Shown: positions 44,835 through 54,042 of the stretch, in pieces | Numbering within the stretch: position 1 is the first letter of the stretch | Layout: each line of letters opens with the position of its first letter | From: DATFDN01 sp963830565 | GTDB taxonomy: Bacteria > Pseudomonadota > Alphaproteobacteria > Acetobacterales > Acetobacteraceae | Direction: 5' to 3' | Assembly: GCA_963830565.1 (NCBI GenBank) | Contig: CAWHMO010000007.1 | Coordinates: forward strand, 124,001-188,000 | DNA length: 64,000 bases | The notes under the pieces: generated by a model | The model's input: the letters and a program-made list of their open reading frames with translations, nothing else | Database searches by the model: none | Told to the model about the DNA's origin: nothing | Made by a program: the position numbers and the translations under genes

Positions 44835-46383
44835 ATGGCCGCAACGCGCCCCGCCGACCCCACCCGGTTGCCGCATCGCGGGCTGATCACCGTCTGTGCG
44901 ATGATCGCCACGCTGATGCAGGCGCTCGAATTCGACGATCGCCAACGTCGCGCTTCCCTACATGCAGGGCAGCCTGTCGGCGAGCTACGATCAGATCACC
45001 TGGGTTCTGACCTCCTACATAGTCGCGGCGGCGATCATGACGGCGCCGGTCGGATGGCTCTCGGCGCGATTCGGGCAGCGGCGGCTCTTCCTTGTCTCGC
45101 TGGTCGGCTTCACCGCCGCCTCGATGCTGTGCGGCATCGCCGGCTCGCTGTACGAGATGGTCCTGTTCCGCCTGGTGCAAGGTCTGTTCGGCGCCGCCCT
45201 GGTTCCGCTGTCGCAGGCCACCATGCTGAACATCTATCCGCCCGAGCGCCGGGGCCAGGCGATGGCGATCTGGGGCATGGGGGTGATGGTCGGCCCGATC
45301 CTCGGCCCCACGCTGGGTGGCTATCTGACCGAGCTGTACAACTGGCGTTACGTCTTTTTCGTCAATCTGCCGTTCGGCATCCTCGCCACCGCCGGCCTGG
45401 CGCTGTTCCTTCCGAAGGAGCAGTCGCAGTCGGAGCTGCGCTTCGACTGGTTCGGCTTCGCCGTCCTGGCTGTCGGGCTCGGCGGCTTGCAGCTCATGCT
45501 GGACCGGGGCGAGACCAAGGACTGGTTCTCCTCGACCGAGGTGCTGACCGAAGCGGTCCTGGGCGCGTTCGGGATCTACCTCTTCGTCGTCCACATGATG
45601 ACCGCCGAGCGACCCTTCGTGCCGGCGCGCCTTTTCCGCGACCGCAACTTCGCCGCCGGCCTGCTGGTGATGTTCATGATCGGGATGGTGCTGCTGGCCA
45701 GCTCGGCGCTGCTCGCGCCGTGGCTTCAGCAATTGGGCGGCTACCCGGTGGCGGCCGCTGGACTGATGATGGCGCCGCGCGGCATCGGCACCATGATCGC
45801 CATGCTGATCGCCGGGAGGCTGAGCAACCGCGTGGACCCGCGCAAGCTGATGGCCTTCGGCGTTCTGATGCTTGCGTTCAGCCTCTGGCGCATGACCGGC
45901 TGGACCCCGGCGGTCGAGCCAAGCGAGATCATCTGGAACACCGTTCTGCAGGGGTTCGGATTGGGCTTCGTGTTCATCCCGCTCAACGTGGTCGCCTTCG
46001 CCACCCTGGACCCGGCGCTGCGGACTCAGGGCACGGCCCTGCTCAGCTTATTGCGCAACGTTGGGGCCGCGATCGGCATCTCGGTGACCGAGACGCTGTT
46101 GGCGCAGAACACGCAAATCGAGCATTCGGTCCTGTCCGTCTTCGCGAGCCCGCTCAATCGCGCGCTGCAGACTTCGCCTGCGCTGGCGCAGATGCTCTCC
46201 CCCGCCAATCCACGGGGCGCGGCGATGCTGGATCAGATGATTACCCAGCAGGCGCAGGTGATCGCCTACAACAATGATTTTCTGCTGATGATGGCAATGT
46301 CGCTGCCGGTATTAGGCCTGCTGTTCCTGATGCGCCGCCCGAAGGCTGGTGGGGGTGGCGCTGGGCATGCGGTGATGGATTAG
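44835..46383 (+). CDS. DHA2-family drug exporter, EmrB type (frameshifted)
   Basis: About 515 residues, 14 membrane segments, of the major facilitator superfamily. Motifs seen: ITWVLTSYIVAAAIM, RLVQGLFGAALVPLSQA and the antiporter motif GPILGPTLGGYL. The frame breaks in GAATTCG (44928-44934); removing one base gives ALDSTIANVALPYMQGS, the expected N-terminus, and recovers the gene to 46383. Forms a tripartite pump with the HlyD protein directly upstream. Confidence 0.9.
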
Positions 46384-46555
46384 GGATGCGAATGGCCGCG
46401 TGGTGGCCCTCACAACGTGGCTAATGACCTCGCCATGCTGCCTCAAGCCTGAAAAGCAGCCGACGCGGCGCCATCGCTGACCTTAGCTCACCTTGGCGGA
46501 ACCGCCCGGCGCTCATCAAGGTCGCGCCGAGTAGTGCTATGGTCCGTCCAGCGTC

Positions 46556-47581
46556 GTGACTCAACTCGACGCGGCCTCTCCTTCGTCAGGACGTAGACCG
46601 ACATTGTTTCGCAACGGATTTTGGCGGCAGCCGCGGGTCCACACGGAAGAGCGGAACGCCCCCGCGGCAGGAGCCCGGGGTCCACGCGTGGTTCAAAGGG
46701 GCGCTCAGCAAGGATTGCTGCGGGTCGGCTTGCGCTCCCAAGTGACCAAGGATCTCTACCACCGGGCCCTGCGGCTTCCTTGGAGCGGCTTCCTGGCGCT
46801 CATGACCGGCGTCTATCTCACCGCCAATCTCGCGTTCGCATTCCTCTACTCGCTTCAACCGGGCGCCATCACGAATGCGCGCCCCGGCTTTTTTCGCGAC
46901 GCCTTCTTCTTCAGCGTCGAGACGTTCGGCACGATCGGCTACGGCATAATGGCGCCGGCCACCGACTACGCCAATGCCGTGATGACGGTCGAGACGCTGT
47001 GCGGAATTGTGTTGGTGGCGCTCACCACGGGCGTGATGTTCGCCCGCGTATCCCGCCCGACCGCCCGCGTGCTGTTCAGCAAGGTGGCAGTCATTGCGCC
47101 ATACAACGGCACGCCCACCTTGATGGTGCGGATGGGCAACAAGAGACTGAACCAGATCCTTCAGGCCGAGGTCCGTCTGACGTTGGTGCGCAACGAACGG
47201 ACCAGGGAGGGGTCCTTCATGCGCCGGTTCTATGATCTCGAGCTAGCGCGCGACCGCACGCCGATCTTCGCAATGTCGTTCCTGGCCATGCACCCGCTGA
47301 ACGAGACGAGTCCGCTGTTCGGCGCTACGCGGCAGACTCTCGAGGAAATGGAGGCGGAGATCCTCGTCACCGTCACCGGGCTCGATGAGACGATGTCGCA
47401 AACCGTTCACGCGCGGGTGTCGTACCTGCCGGAGGAGATGCTGTTCAACCATCGCTACGCGAATATGTTCGGCATGACGGATGATGGGCGCCGAGCTATC
47501 GATTACGGCCAGTTTCATCGCACGGAGAAGCTGTCGAACGCGGGATCGGTGCCGACCTCTCACGATGGGGCGGCGCCGTGA
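46556..47581 (+). CDS. KirBac-type inward-rectifier potassium channel
   Basis: 341 residues. The pore is clear: slide-helix region DLYHRALRLPW, outer helix, selectivity filter TIGYG in SVETFGTIGYGIMAP, inner helix (GIVLVALTTGVMFARVS), then the cytoplasmic immunoglobulin-like domain (RPTARVLFSKVAVIAPYNG, MRMGNKRLN). It is a K+ channel of the Kir superfamily. Starts with GTG; the 60 N-terminal residues before the slide helix are low in conservation, so a later start is possible. Its last 86 bp overlap an antisense gene. Confidence 0.88.
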   Translation: MTQLDAASPSSGRRPTLFRNGFWRQPRVHTEERNAPAAGARGPRVVQRGAQQGLLRVGLRSQVTKDLYHRALRLPWSGFLALMTGVYLTANLAFAFLYSLQPGAITNARPGFFRDAFFFSVETFGTIGYGIMAPATDYANAVMTVETLCGIVLVALTTGVMFARVSRPTARVLFSKVAVIAPYNGTPTLMVRMGNKRLNQILQAEVRLTLVRNERTREGSFMRRFYDLELARDRTPIFAMSFLAMHPLNETSPLFGATRQTLEEMEAEILVTVTGLDETMSQTVHARVSYLPEEMLFNHRYANMFGMTDDGRRAIDYGQFHRTEKLSNAGSVPTSHDGAAP

Positions 47582-47960
47582 CGTTCTCCCCGATCGTCGC
47601 ATCCTCGTCGGCTTGCAGGCCCAGGCGGAACCGGGCCACGCTGATGGGGTCTGCGGCAAGTGCGGCACGCACGGCACGTCGCCCCGCCTCGGAGCTTGTG
47701 ACCGCCATCACGGCCTGAAACAGCACGGTCTGCCCCCGTGCGCGCGCCAGGAATAGTCGGGACAGCGCCTCGGCAGCCGAACTACGCGGCGCGCAGCACG
47801 CGCACCTGGCCGAGTGACCTATCACCGGCCGCACGATGAAGCGCGCGTGGACAATGCCGGCCGGCGCAGGAGCGTCACCCTCGATTAGCAGGGCAACTTC
47901 CGGCCCGGCATCGGCCATCGTGCCGAAGCCAACCGGCAGGCGGGAGTTGTGGACGGGCAT
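47496..47960 (-). CDS. Conserved-looking hypothetical protein divergent from the metH regulator
   Basis: 154 residues, no named family. The middle carries a GIVHARFIVRPVIG strand, a CACCAPRSSAAEALS cysteine cluster and AVTSSEAGRRAVRAALAADP, which look like a structured domain; residues after about 118 (low complexity, charged) overlap the KirBac tail antisense and may not be native, so a premature error in the frame is possible. Its start is 28 bp from the ArsR-methyltransferase start and the gap is filled by a palindrome, so the two genes may share regulation. Confidence 0.55.
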   Translation of the reverse strand: MPVHNSRLPVGFGTMADAGPEVALLIEGDAPAPAGIVHARFIVRPVIGHSARCACCAPRSSAAEALSRLFLARARGQTVLFQAVMAVTSSEAGRRAVRAALAADPISVARFRLGLQADEDATIGENVTAPPHRERSAPIPRSTASPCDETGRNR

Positions 47961-47966
47961 AGGCTC

Positions 47967-47988
47967 GACATAAGGATATGTTTATGTC
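47967..47988. promoter_or_regulatory. 22-bp palindromic operator in the divergent gap before the metH locus
   Basis: Half-sites GACATAAGGAT and ATGTTTATGTC are inverted copies matching at 9 of 11 positions. The palindrome occupies nearly the whole 28-bp gap between the two divergent starts and ends one base before the ATG at 47989. Its AT-rich CATAA/ATAT/TTATG core is of the kind bound by ArsR-family SahR regulators of methionine genes. The next gene encodes exactly such a domain, so autoregulation is likely. Confidence 0.65.
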
Positions 47989-48927
47989 ATGCACAAGCCC
48001 ATGGACCGGCTTCTCTCCGCGCTGCGCGCTGCCGCCGAGCCGACCCGGCTGCGGCTGCTCGCGCTGGCCGGGCGCGGCGCGTTCTGCGTCACCGAGTTCA
48101 CGGAAATCCTTGGCCAGTCCCAGCCGCGATTGTCGCGACATCTCAGGCTGCTCTGCGACTCCGGTCTTCTGGAACGGGTGCGGGAGGGCGCGAATGTCTG
48201 GTTCGCCATGCCGCAGGGTGAGGCGGGGACGCTGTCGCGCGAGCTGATCGGCCGCCTGCCCGAACACGACCCGGTGCTGGAGTCCGATCGCCGCCAGGCC
48301 GCGCGGGTGCTGGCCGAACGCGCCCGCGTCGCATCGGAGACTTTCCGGCGCCAGGGCGCGGACTGGGACGAGATGCGCGCGCTCGACCTGCCCGCCGGTG
48401 CCGTGGAGGCGGCGCTCGGCTCGCTGGTGCCGGAAACGGGCCTCGGCCGGCTCATCGACATCGGCACCGGCACGGGACGCGTGCTCGAACTGCTCGGCGG
48501 GCGCGTGCGCGAGGGCGTCGGGGTTGACGCCAGCAAGGCGATGCTGGCGCTCGCCCGCGCAAGGCTGGCCCGCGCCGGGCTGTCGCATTGCTCGGTCCGG
48601 CTCGCCGACATGTACCGCCTGCCGCTGGCCGATGCGGGGTTTGATGTTGGCGTGCTGCAGATGGTGCTGCACTACGCCGAGCAGCCGGATGCGGTGCTGG
48701 CCGAGGCGGCGCGCGTATTGCGGCCGGGCGGGGCGCTCGTCGTCGTCGATCTGGCGCGTCACGAGCGCCAGGACGTGGTCGAGCGTCTGGCGCATCGCTG
48801 GCCCGGCTTCACCGACGCAACGATGTCCAGCCTGCTGGCCGAAGTGGGTCTGCAAAGCGGAACCCCGGTCTCCGTCCCCGACGGAGCGCTGCCCATCCGC
48901 CTCTGGCCGGCGACCCGTACTTACTAA
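47989..48927 (+). CDS. ArsR-family regulator fused to SAM-dependent methyltransferase
   Basis: 312 residues. Residues 1-95 are an ArsR/SmtB winged helix (EPTRLRLLALAG, QSQPRLSRHLRLL recognition helix). From about 145 follows a class I methyltransferase: motif I LIDIGTGTGRVLELL and VLRPGGALVVVDL. The fusion is common upstream of metF/metH in alphaproteobacteria and is thought to sense S-adenosylhomocysteine. Here metH starts 9 bp after its stop, with no metF between. The ATG at 48001 (MDRLLSALRAA) is an alternative start, leaving the palindrome as leader. Confidence 0.88.
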   Translation: MHKPMDRLLSALRAAAEPTRLRLLALAGRGAFCVTEFTEILGQSQPRLSRHLRLLCDSGLLERVREGANVWFAMPQGEAGTLSRELIGRLPEHDPVLESDRRQAARVLAERARVASETFRRQGADWDEMRALDLPAGAVEAALGSLVPETGLGRLIDIGTGTGRVLELLGGRVREGVGVDASKAMLALARARLARAGLSHCSVRLADMYRLPLADAGFDVGVLQMVLHYAEQPDAVLAEAARVLRPGGALVVVDLARHERQDVVERLAHRWPGFTDATMSSLLAEVGLQSGTPVSVPDGALPIRLWPATRTY

Positions 48928-48936
48928 GGAGCGATC

Positions 48937-51900
48937 ATGTCCCGTCCTCATCTGCTGGATGCCTTGCGCGACAAAGTGCTCCTGTGCGACGGCGGGATGG
49001 GCAGCCACGTCCAGGCGCTGCCCCTCGACATCGAGCGCGACTACTGGGGACGGGAGAACTGCACCGACATCTTGACCCTCTCGCGCCCCGACCTGGTGCG
49101 CGACATCCATCGCGGCTACTTCGCAGCGGGCGCCGACATGGTGGAGACTAACAGCTTCGGCGCCTCGCCCGTGACGCTCGGCGAGTTTGACTTGGCCGAG
49201 CGCGCCTTCGAGATCAACCGCCGCTCGGCGGAGCTGGCGCGCGAGGCGGCCGAGCAGTTCGCGGACGGGCGGCATCGCTGGGTGCTGGGCAGCATCGGGC
49301 CGGGCACCAAGCTGCCGACCTTGGGCGCAATCGCCTACGACGCGCTGGAGGCGGCGCTGGCCGAGCAATCACGCGGCCTGATTGCCGGCAGGGTAGACGC
49401 CATCCTGATCGAGACCTGCCAGGACACGTTGCAGATCAAGGCGGCGGTGAACGGCGCCAAGCTTGCCCGCGCCGAGGCCGGCGCGGACACGCCGATTTTC
49501 GTGCAGGTGACGGTGGAGACCACCGGCACGTTGCTGGTCGGCCCCGACATCGCCGCCGCCACGACCATCATTCACGCGCTCGATGTGCCGCTGATCGGCC
49601 TCAACTGCGCGACTGGTCCGCAGGAGATGGCCGAGCACCTGCGCTTCCTCTCCCAGACCTGGCCGGGACTGCTGTCCGTTCAGCCCAATGCCGGCCTGCC
49701 GGAGCTGGTTGATGGCCACACGCATTATCCGCTCGGGGCCGCCGAGCTGGCGACCTGGCTGGAGCGATTCGTCGCCGAGGACGGCGTCAACCTGATCGGC
49801 GGTTGTTGCGGCACCGGCGTCGCCCACATCGCCGCGCTGGACGCGATGCTGCGCCGGCGCGGGGAACCGCGCCCGGCTCCGGTGCAGCGCCGCCCGGTCT
49901 GGGTGCCGTCCGTTGCCTCGCTCTACCAGGCGGTGCCGCTGCGCCAGGAGAACGCGTTCTTCGCCATCGGCGAGCGCTGCAACGCCAATGGCTCGAAGAA
50001 GTGGCGGGAGTTGCAGGAGCGGGGCGACTGGGACGGCTGTGTCGCGATGGGCCGCGAGCAGGCCGGCGAGGGCTCCAACGCGCTCGATGTCTGCACGGCG
50101 TTCGTCGGCCGCGACGAGACGGCCGAGATGAACGAGGTGATCCGCCGCTTCACCGCATCGGTCAACGCGCCGCTAGTGATCGACAGCACCGAGACCCCGG
50201 TGATCGAGGCGGCGCTGAAGCTGCACGGCGGCAAGCCGATCATCAACTCGATCAACTTCGAGGATGGCGAAAAGCACGCCGCTGACCGGCTGCATCTCGC
50301 GCGCCGCTTCGGCGCCGGGGTGATCGCGCTCACCATCGACGAGACCGGCATGGCCAAGACCGCCGAGCGCAAGCTGGAGGTGGCGCGCCGGCTGGTGGAT
50401 TTCGCCTGCACCCGGTTCGGCCTGCCGCAATCGGATCTGCTGATCGATCCGCTGACCTTCACCATCGCCACCGGCAACGAGGACGACCGCAAGCTCGGCC
50501 AGTGGACCTTGGAGGGCATCCGCGCCATCCGCGACGCGTTCCCCGACATCCAGATCATCCTCGGCCTGTCCAATATCAGCTTCGGCCTGAACCCGGCGGC
50601 GCGCGCCGTGCTGAACTCGGTCTTCCTCGACCATGCCGTGCGTGCCGGGATGAGCGGGGCGATCGTCCACGCCTCCAAGATCCGCCCGCTGCATCTGATC
50701 GCGCCGGAGGAGGTGCAGGTGGCCGAGGACCTGATCTTCGATCGCCGCCGCGACGGCTACGATCCCTTGCAGCGGCTGCTGGAGATGTTCGCCGACCGCA
50801 AGGCGGCCGACGCCACCAAGCGGCGCGTCGCCGAGACCGTGGAGGAGCGGCTCAAGGACCGCATCGTGGACGGCGACCGCAAGGGGCTGACCGACGATCT
50901 CGACCAGGCGATGCGGACCCTGCCGCCGCTGGCCATCATCAACGACGTGCTGCTGGACGGCATGAAGGTGGTGGGCGAGCTGTTCGGCGCGGGCAAGATG
51001 CAGCTGCCCTTCGTGCTGCAGAGCGCGGAGACGATGAAGGCGGCGGTGGCTCATCTGGAGCCGTTCATGGAGCGGGTGGAGGGTCAGGAGAAGGGGACGA
51101 TCGTGCTCGCCACGGTGAAGGGCGACGTCCACGACATCGGCAAGAACCTCGTGGACATCATCCTGACCAACAACGGGTACCGCGTGGTGAACCTTGGCAT
51201 CAAGGTGCCGCTCGTCGACCTGCTGACCGCCGCGCGCGAGAGCCGGGCGCACGCGATCGGCATGTCCGGCCTGCTGGTCAAATCGACCGTGGTGATGCGC
51301 GAGAACCTGGAGGAGATGTCGCGCCAGGGCCTGGAGATCCCGGTGATGCTGGGCGGCGCGGCGCTGACGCGCAACTACGTGGAGGATGATTGCGCCCGCG
51401 CCTACGCGTGCGGGCGCGTCGCCTATGCGCGCGACGCCTTCGACGGCCTGGGCCTGATGGACAAGGTGATGGGCAACGGCTTCGACGACTACCTCGCCGC
51501 GGTGCAGGCCAAGCGGGTGGGCAAGGCGCGCAACACCGCGCGCACGCTGGGTCAGGCCGATGCGCGCGCCTTTCGCCCGGTGGATGTCGGCGTGATGCAG
51601 GCGCGGCGCCGACATATCACCAGCGACGTGGCGATACCCGAACCGCCGTTCTGGGGCGCGCGCGTGGTCGAGGCGGCGCCGAAGGCGATCGTGCCGTTCG
51701 TCAATGAACGCAGTCTCTATCAGTTCCAGTGGGGCTTCCGGAAACAGGGCCGCACGCTCGACGACTTCCTCGGCTGGGCCAAGCAGGAGTTGCGCCCGCT
51801 GATGAAGCGGATGCTCGCGCTATGCGAGGCGCAGGACATCCTGCGCCCGCGCGCCGCCTACGGATACTGGAAGGCGGCCGGGCAGGGCAACGAGCTGATC

Positions 51901-52422
51901 CTGTTCGATCAGGACGGCGCGACCGAGCTCGCGCGCTTCACCCTGCCGCGCCAGCCGAAGGAGAACGGCGAGTGCATCGCCGATTTCTTCCGCGATGTGG
52001 ACGACGAGCAGCGCGACGTGATCGGTGTGCAGGTGGTCACGGTCGGCCAGAAGGCGTCCGAGGTCGCGCGCACCTGGTTCGAGGACAACCGCTACCAGGA
52101 TTATCTCTATCTGCACGGCCTGTCGGTGGAGATGGCTGAGGCGATGGCGGAGTACGTCCACAAGCGCATCCGCGCCGAGCTGGGCTTCGCCGCCGAGGAC
52201 GACCGCGAGATGGAGAAGATGCTGGCCCAGGGCTATCGCGGCTCGCGCTACTCCTTCGGCTACCCCGCCTGTCCACGGTTGGAGGACCAGGGCCGCATCC
52301 TCGCCCTGCTGGACGCCGAGCGGATCGGCATTTCGCTATCGGACGAGTTCCAGTTGCATCCGGAGCAATCGACCAGCGCGATCGTCGTGGTGAATCCGCG
52401 CGCGAAGTACTTCTCCGTGTGA
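48937..52422 (+). CDS. metH: Cobalamin-dependent methionine synthase
   Basis: Transfers a methyl group from methyltetrahydrofolate to homocysteine through methylcobalamin. The 1161 residues carry all modules: homocysteine domain (1-320; zinc Cys in GLNCATGP and IGGCCGTG), pterin domain (350-620; AIGERCNANGSKKWRE), cobalamin cap and binding domain (640-890) with the B12 signature DVHDIGKN near residue 730, and the reactivation domain (930 to end; SRYSFGYPAC). AAGGAG precedes the ATG by 6 bp. Sits 9 bp after its likely regulator. Confidence 0.97.
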   Translation: MSRPHLLDALRDKVLLCDGGMGSHVQALPLDIERDYWGRENCTDILTLSRPDLVRDIHRGYFAAGADMVETNSFGASPVTLGEFDLAERAFEINRRSAELAREAAEQFADGRHRWVLGSIGPGTKLPTLGAIAYDALEAALAEQSRGLIAGRVDAILIETCQDTLQIKAAVNGAKLARAEAGADTPIFVQVTVETTGTLLVGPDIAAATTIIHALDVPLIGLNCATGPQEMAEHLRFLSQTWPGLLSVQPNAGLPELVDGHTHYPLGAAELATWLERFVAEDGVNLIGGCCGTGVAHIAALDAMLRRRGEPRPAPVQRRPVWVPSVASLYQAVPLRQENAFFAIGERCNANGSKKWRELQERGDWDGCVAMGREQAGEGSNALDVCTAFVGRDETAEMNEVIRRFTASVNAPLVIDSTETPVIEAALKLHGGKPIINSINFEDGEKHAADRLHLARRFGAGVIALTIDETGMAKTAERKLEVARRLVDFACTRFGLPQSDLLIDPLTFTIATGNEDDRKLGQWTLEGIRAIRDAFPDIQIILGLSNISFGLNPAARAVLNSVFLDHAVRAGMSGAIVHASKIRPLHLIAPEEVQVAEDLIFDRRRDGYDPLQRLLEMFADRKAADATKRRVAETVEERLKDRIVDGDRKGLTDDLDQAMRTLPPLAIINDVLLDGMKVVGELFGAGKMQLPFVLQSAETMKAAVAHLEPFMERVEGQEKGTIVLATVKGDVHDIGKNLVDIILTNNGYRVVNLGIKVPLVDLLTAARESRAHAIGMSGLLVKSTVVMRENLEEMSRQGLEIPVMLGGAALTRNYVEDDCARAYACGRVAYARDAFDGLGLMDKVMGNGFDDYLAAVQAKRVGKARNTARTLGQADARAFRPVDVGVMQARRRHITSDVAIPEPPFWGARVVEAAPKAIVPFVNERSLYQFQWGFRKQGRTLDDFLGWAKQELRPLMKRMLALCEAQDILRPRAAYGYWKAAGQGNELILFDQDGATELARFTLPRQPKENGECIADFFRDVDDEQRDVIGVQVVTVGQKASEVARTWFEDNRYQDYLYLHGLSVEMAEAMAEYVHKRIRAELGFAAEDDREMEKMLAQGYRGSRYSFGYPACPRLEDQGRILALLDAERIGISLSDEFQLHPEQSTSAIVVVNPRAKYFSV

Positions 52423-52635
52423 GGTGCCGGGCGTCCAGGCGGGCCAGGAACCATGCGCGAACGCCACGATCCGTCGGCGCCGCTAGGTTACACCGTGTCG
52501 GGCGCGTAGTGCTGGGCACTGGGGAAGAACCGGCCGGAAGGCATGTTGACCCAGGCTCGAAGCCGCCCTGGTTGTCCGGTTCCAGCCACTCCAGCCCGGT
52601 GGATGCGACGTCGCGTACGGCGACGGTGTTGGCGC

Positions 52636-54030
52636 TCAGATGTGGATCGCGTGCCCGAGGCCTCTCAGGACGGCCTCGTGGAACGCCTCGGTCAGGGTTG
52701 GGTGAGCGTGGATCGTCCCGGCCACGTCCTCAAGGACCGCCCCCATCTCGAGCGCCAGCGTGAACTCGCCGATCAGTTCGGAGACGTGCGCGCCGACCGC
52801 CTGGACGCCGAGCAGGCGGTGATCGTCGCTCCGGGCGACCACGCGGACGAACCCCCCTTCCTCCCCCGCCTCCATACCCAGCGCACGGCCATTGGCGGAG
52901 AACGGGAACTGGGCAACGATCACGTCGAGACCGTTTTCCCCGGCTTCCACCGGGCTCAACCCGACGCTGACGATCTCGGGGTCCGTGAAGCAGACCGCCG
53001 GGATGGCGACGGGATCGAAGTGCCGCCGGGCACCGCCGATCAGCTCCGCCACCATCTCGCCCTGCGCCGACGCCTTGTGCGCCAGCATCGGTTCGCCGAC
53101 GAGGTCGCCGATGGCCCAGACGTCGCGCATCGACGTCCGGCAGCGATGGTCGACCCTAACGAACGGCCCGGTCATATCGACGCCCATCTCCTCCAGCCCC
53201 CAGCCTTGCGTCCGCGGCCTGCGGCCTACCGTCACAAGCACCTTGTCGGCCGCGATCACGGCCCCTCCATCCCCGATCCGTACGATCGCCTCGGCCTCCG
53301 TGCGTTCGACCAACTCGACGCGGGTGCCCAGATGCAGGATCACGCCTGCACGCTCCAGCCAACGCCGTACGGGATGCGTCAGCGGCTCGTCCCAGTTTGG
53401 CAGGATGCACTCACGGGCTTCGACGACAGTAACGTCCGAACCCATCTTGCGGAACGCCGTCCCAAGCTCCAGGCCGATGTAGCCTGCACCCACAACGAGG
53501 AGCCGCCCAGGCATCCGGTCGAGCGACAGGGCCTCGGTGGATGAGATCACCGGGCCGCCGAGTTCCAGCCCGGTCAGCGAGGCGGGCTCCGAGCCGTTCG
53601 CCAGGATGACGTGCTCCGCCCGGACCGTCTCCACGCCATCGTCGCTCCGCACCGTGCATGTCTTGGCGTCGGAGAATGTCGCCCAGCCCGCGAGCACGCG
53701 CACCTTCTCCCTGCGCAGCAAGGTGCCGACACCTCCACTGAGCCGGTCGACAATTCCGTCCTTCCAAAGCGTGGTCCTCGCCAGATCGATGGACGGCGCC
53801 TCCCGCACCGTGATGCCAACGGCGCCACCGCCGACCGCGTGCCGGATGTCATCGAATTTCCCGGCCGCGTGGATGAGTGCCTTGGACGGGATGCAGCCTC
53901 TGATCAGGCAGGTGCCGCCAAGCCTATCGGATTCGACGAGGACGGTGTCCAGCCCCAGCTGCCCCGCCCGGATGGCGGCCACGTAGCCGCCCGGGCCACC
54001 GCCGACCACGAGGACCTTGGCGCGGATCAT
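52636..54030 (-). CDS. lpdA: Dihydrolipoyl dehydrogenase (E3 of the branched-chain 2-oxoacid dehydrogenase)
   Basis: 464-residue flavoprotein that reoxidises the E2 lipoyl group with NAD+. FAD-binding VVGGGPGGY at the N-terminus, the redox disulfide in GGTCLIRGCIPSK, NAD-binding VVGAGYIGLELG and the C-terminal His-Glu pair in HAHPTLTEAFHE. Last gene of the bkd operon, 12 bp after E2. Convergent with metH across 213 bp that show no clear hairpin. Confidence 0.94.
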   Translation of the reverse strand: MIRAKVLVVGGGPGGYVAAIRAGQLGLDTVLVESDRLGGTCLIRGCIPSKALIHAAGKFDDIRHAVGGGAVGITVREAPSIDLARTTLWKDGIVDRLSGGVGTLLRREKVRVLAGWATFSDAKTCTVRSDDGVETVRAEHVILANGSEPASLTGLELGGPVISSTEALSLDRMPGRLLVVGAGYIGLELGTAFRKMGSDVTVVEARECILPNWDEPLTHPVRRWLERAGVILHLGTRVELVERTEAEAIVRIGDGGAVIAADKVLVTVGRRPRTQGWGLEEMGVDMTGPFVRVDHRCRTSMRDVWAIGDLVGEPMLAHKASAQGEMVAELIGGARRHFDPVAIPAVCFTDPEIVSVGLSPVEAGENGLDVIVAQFPFSANGRALGMEAGEEGGFVRVVARSDDHRLLGVQAVGAHVSELIGEFTLALEMGAVLEDVAGTIHAHPTLTEAFHEAVLRGLGHAIHI

Positions 54031-54042
54031 CGTGCGGCCTCC

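Noticed and set aside
52423..52635. Gene or strong terminator between metH and lpdA
   Set aside because: Short frames lack any conserved pattern and no hairpin of useful length was found.
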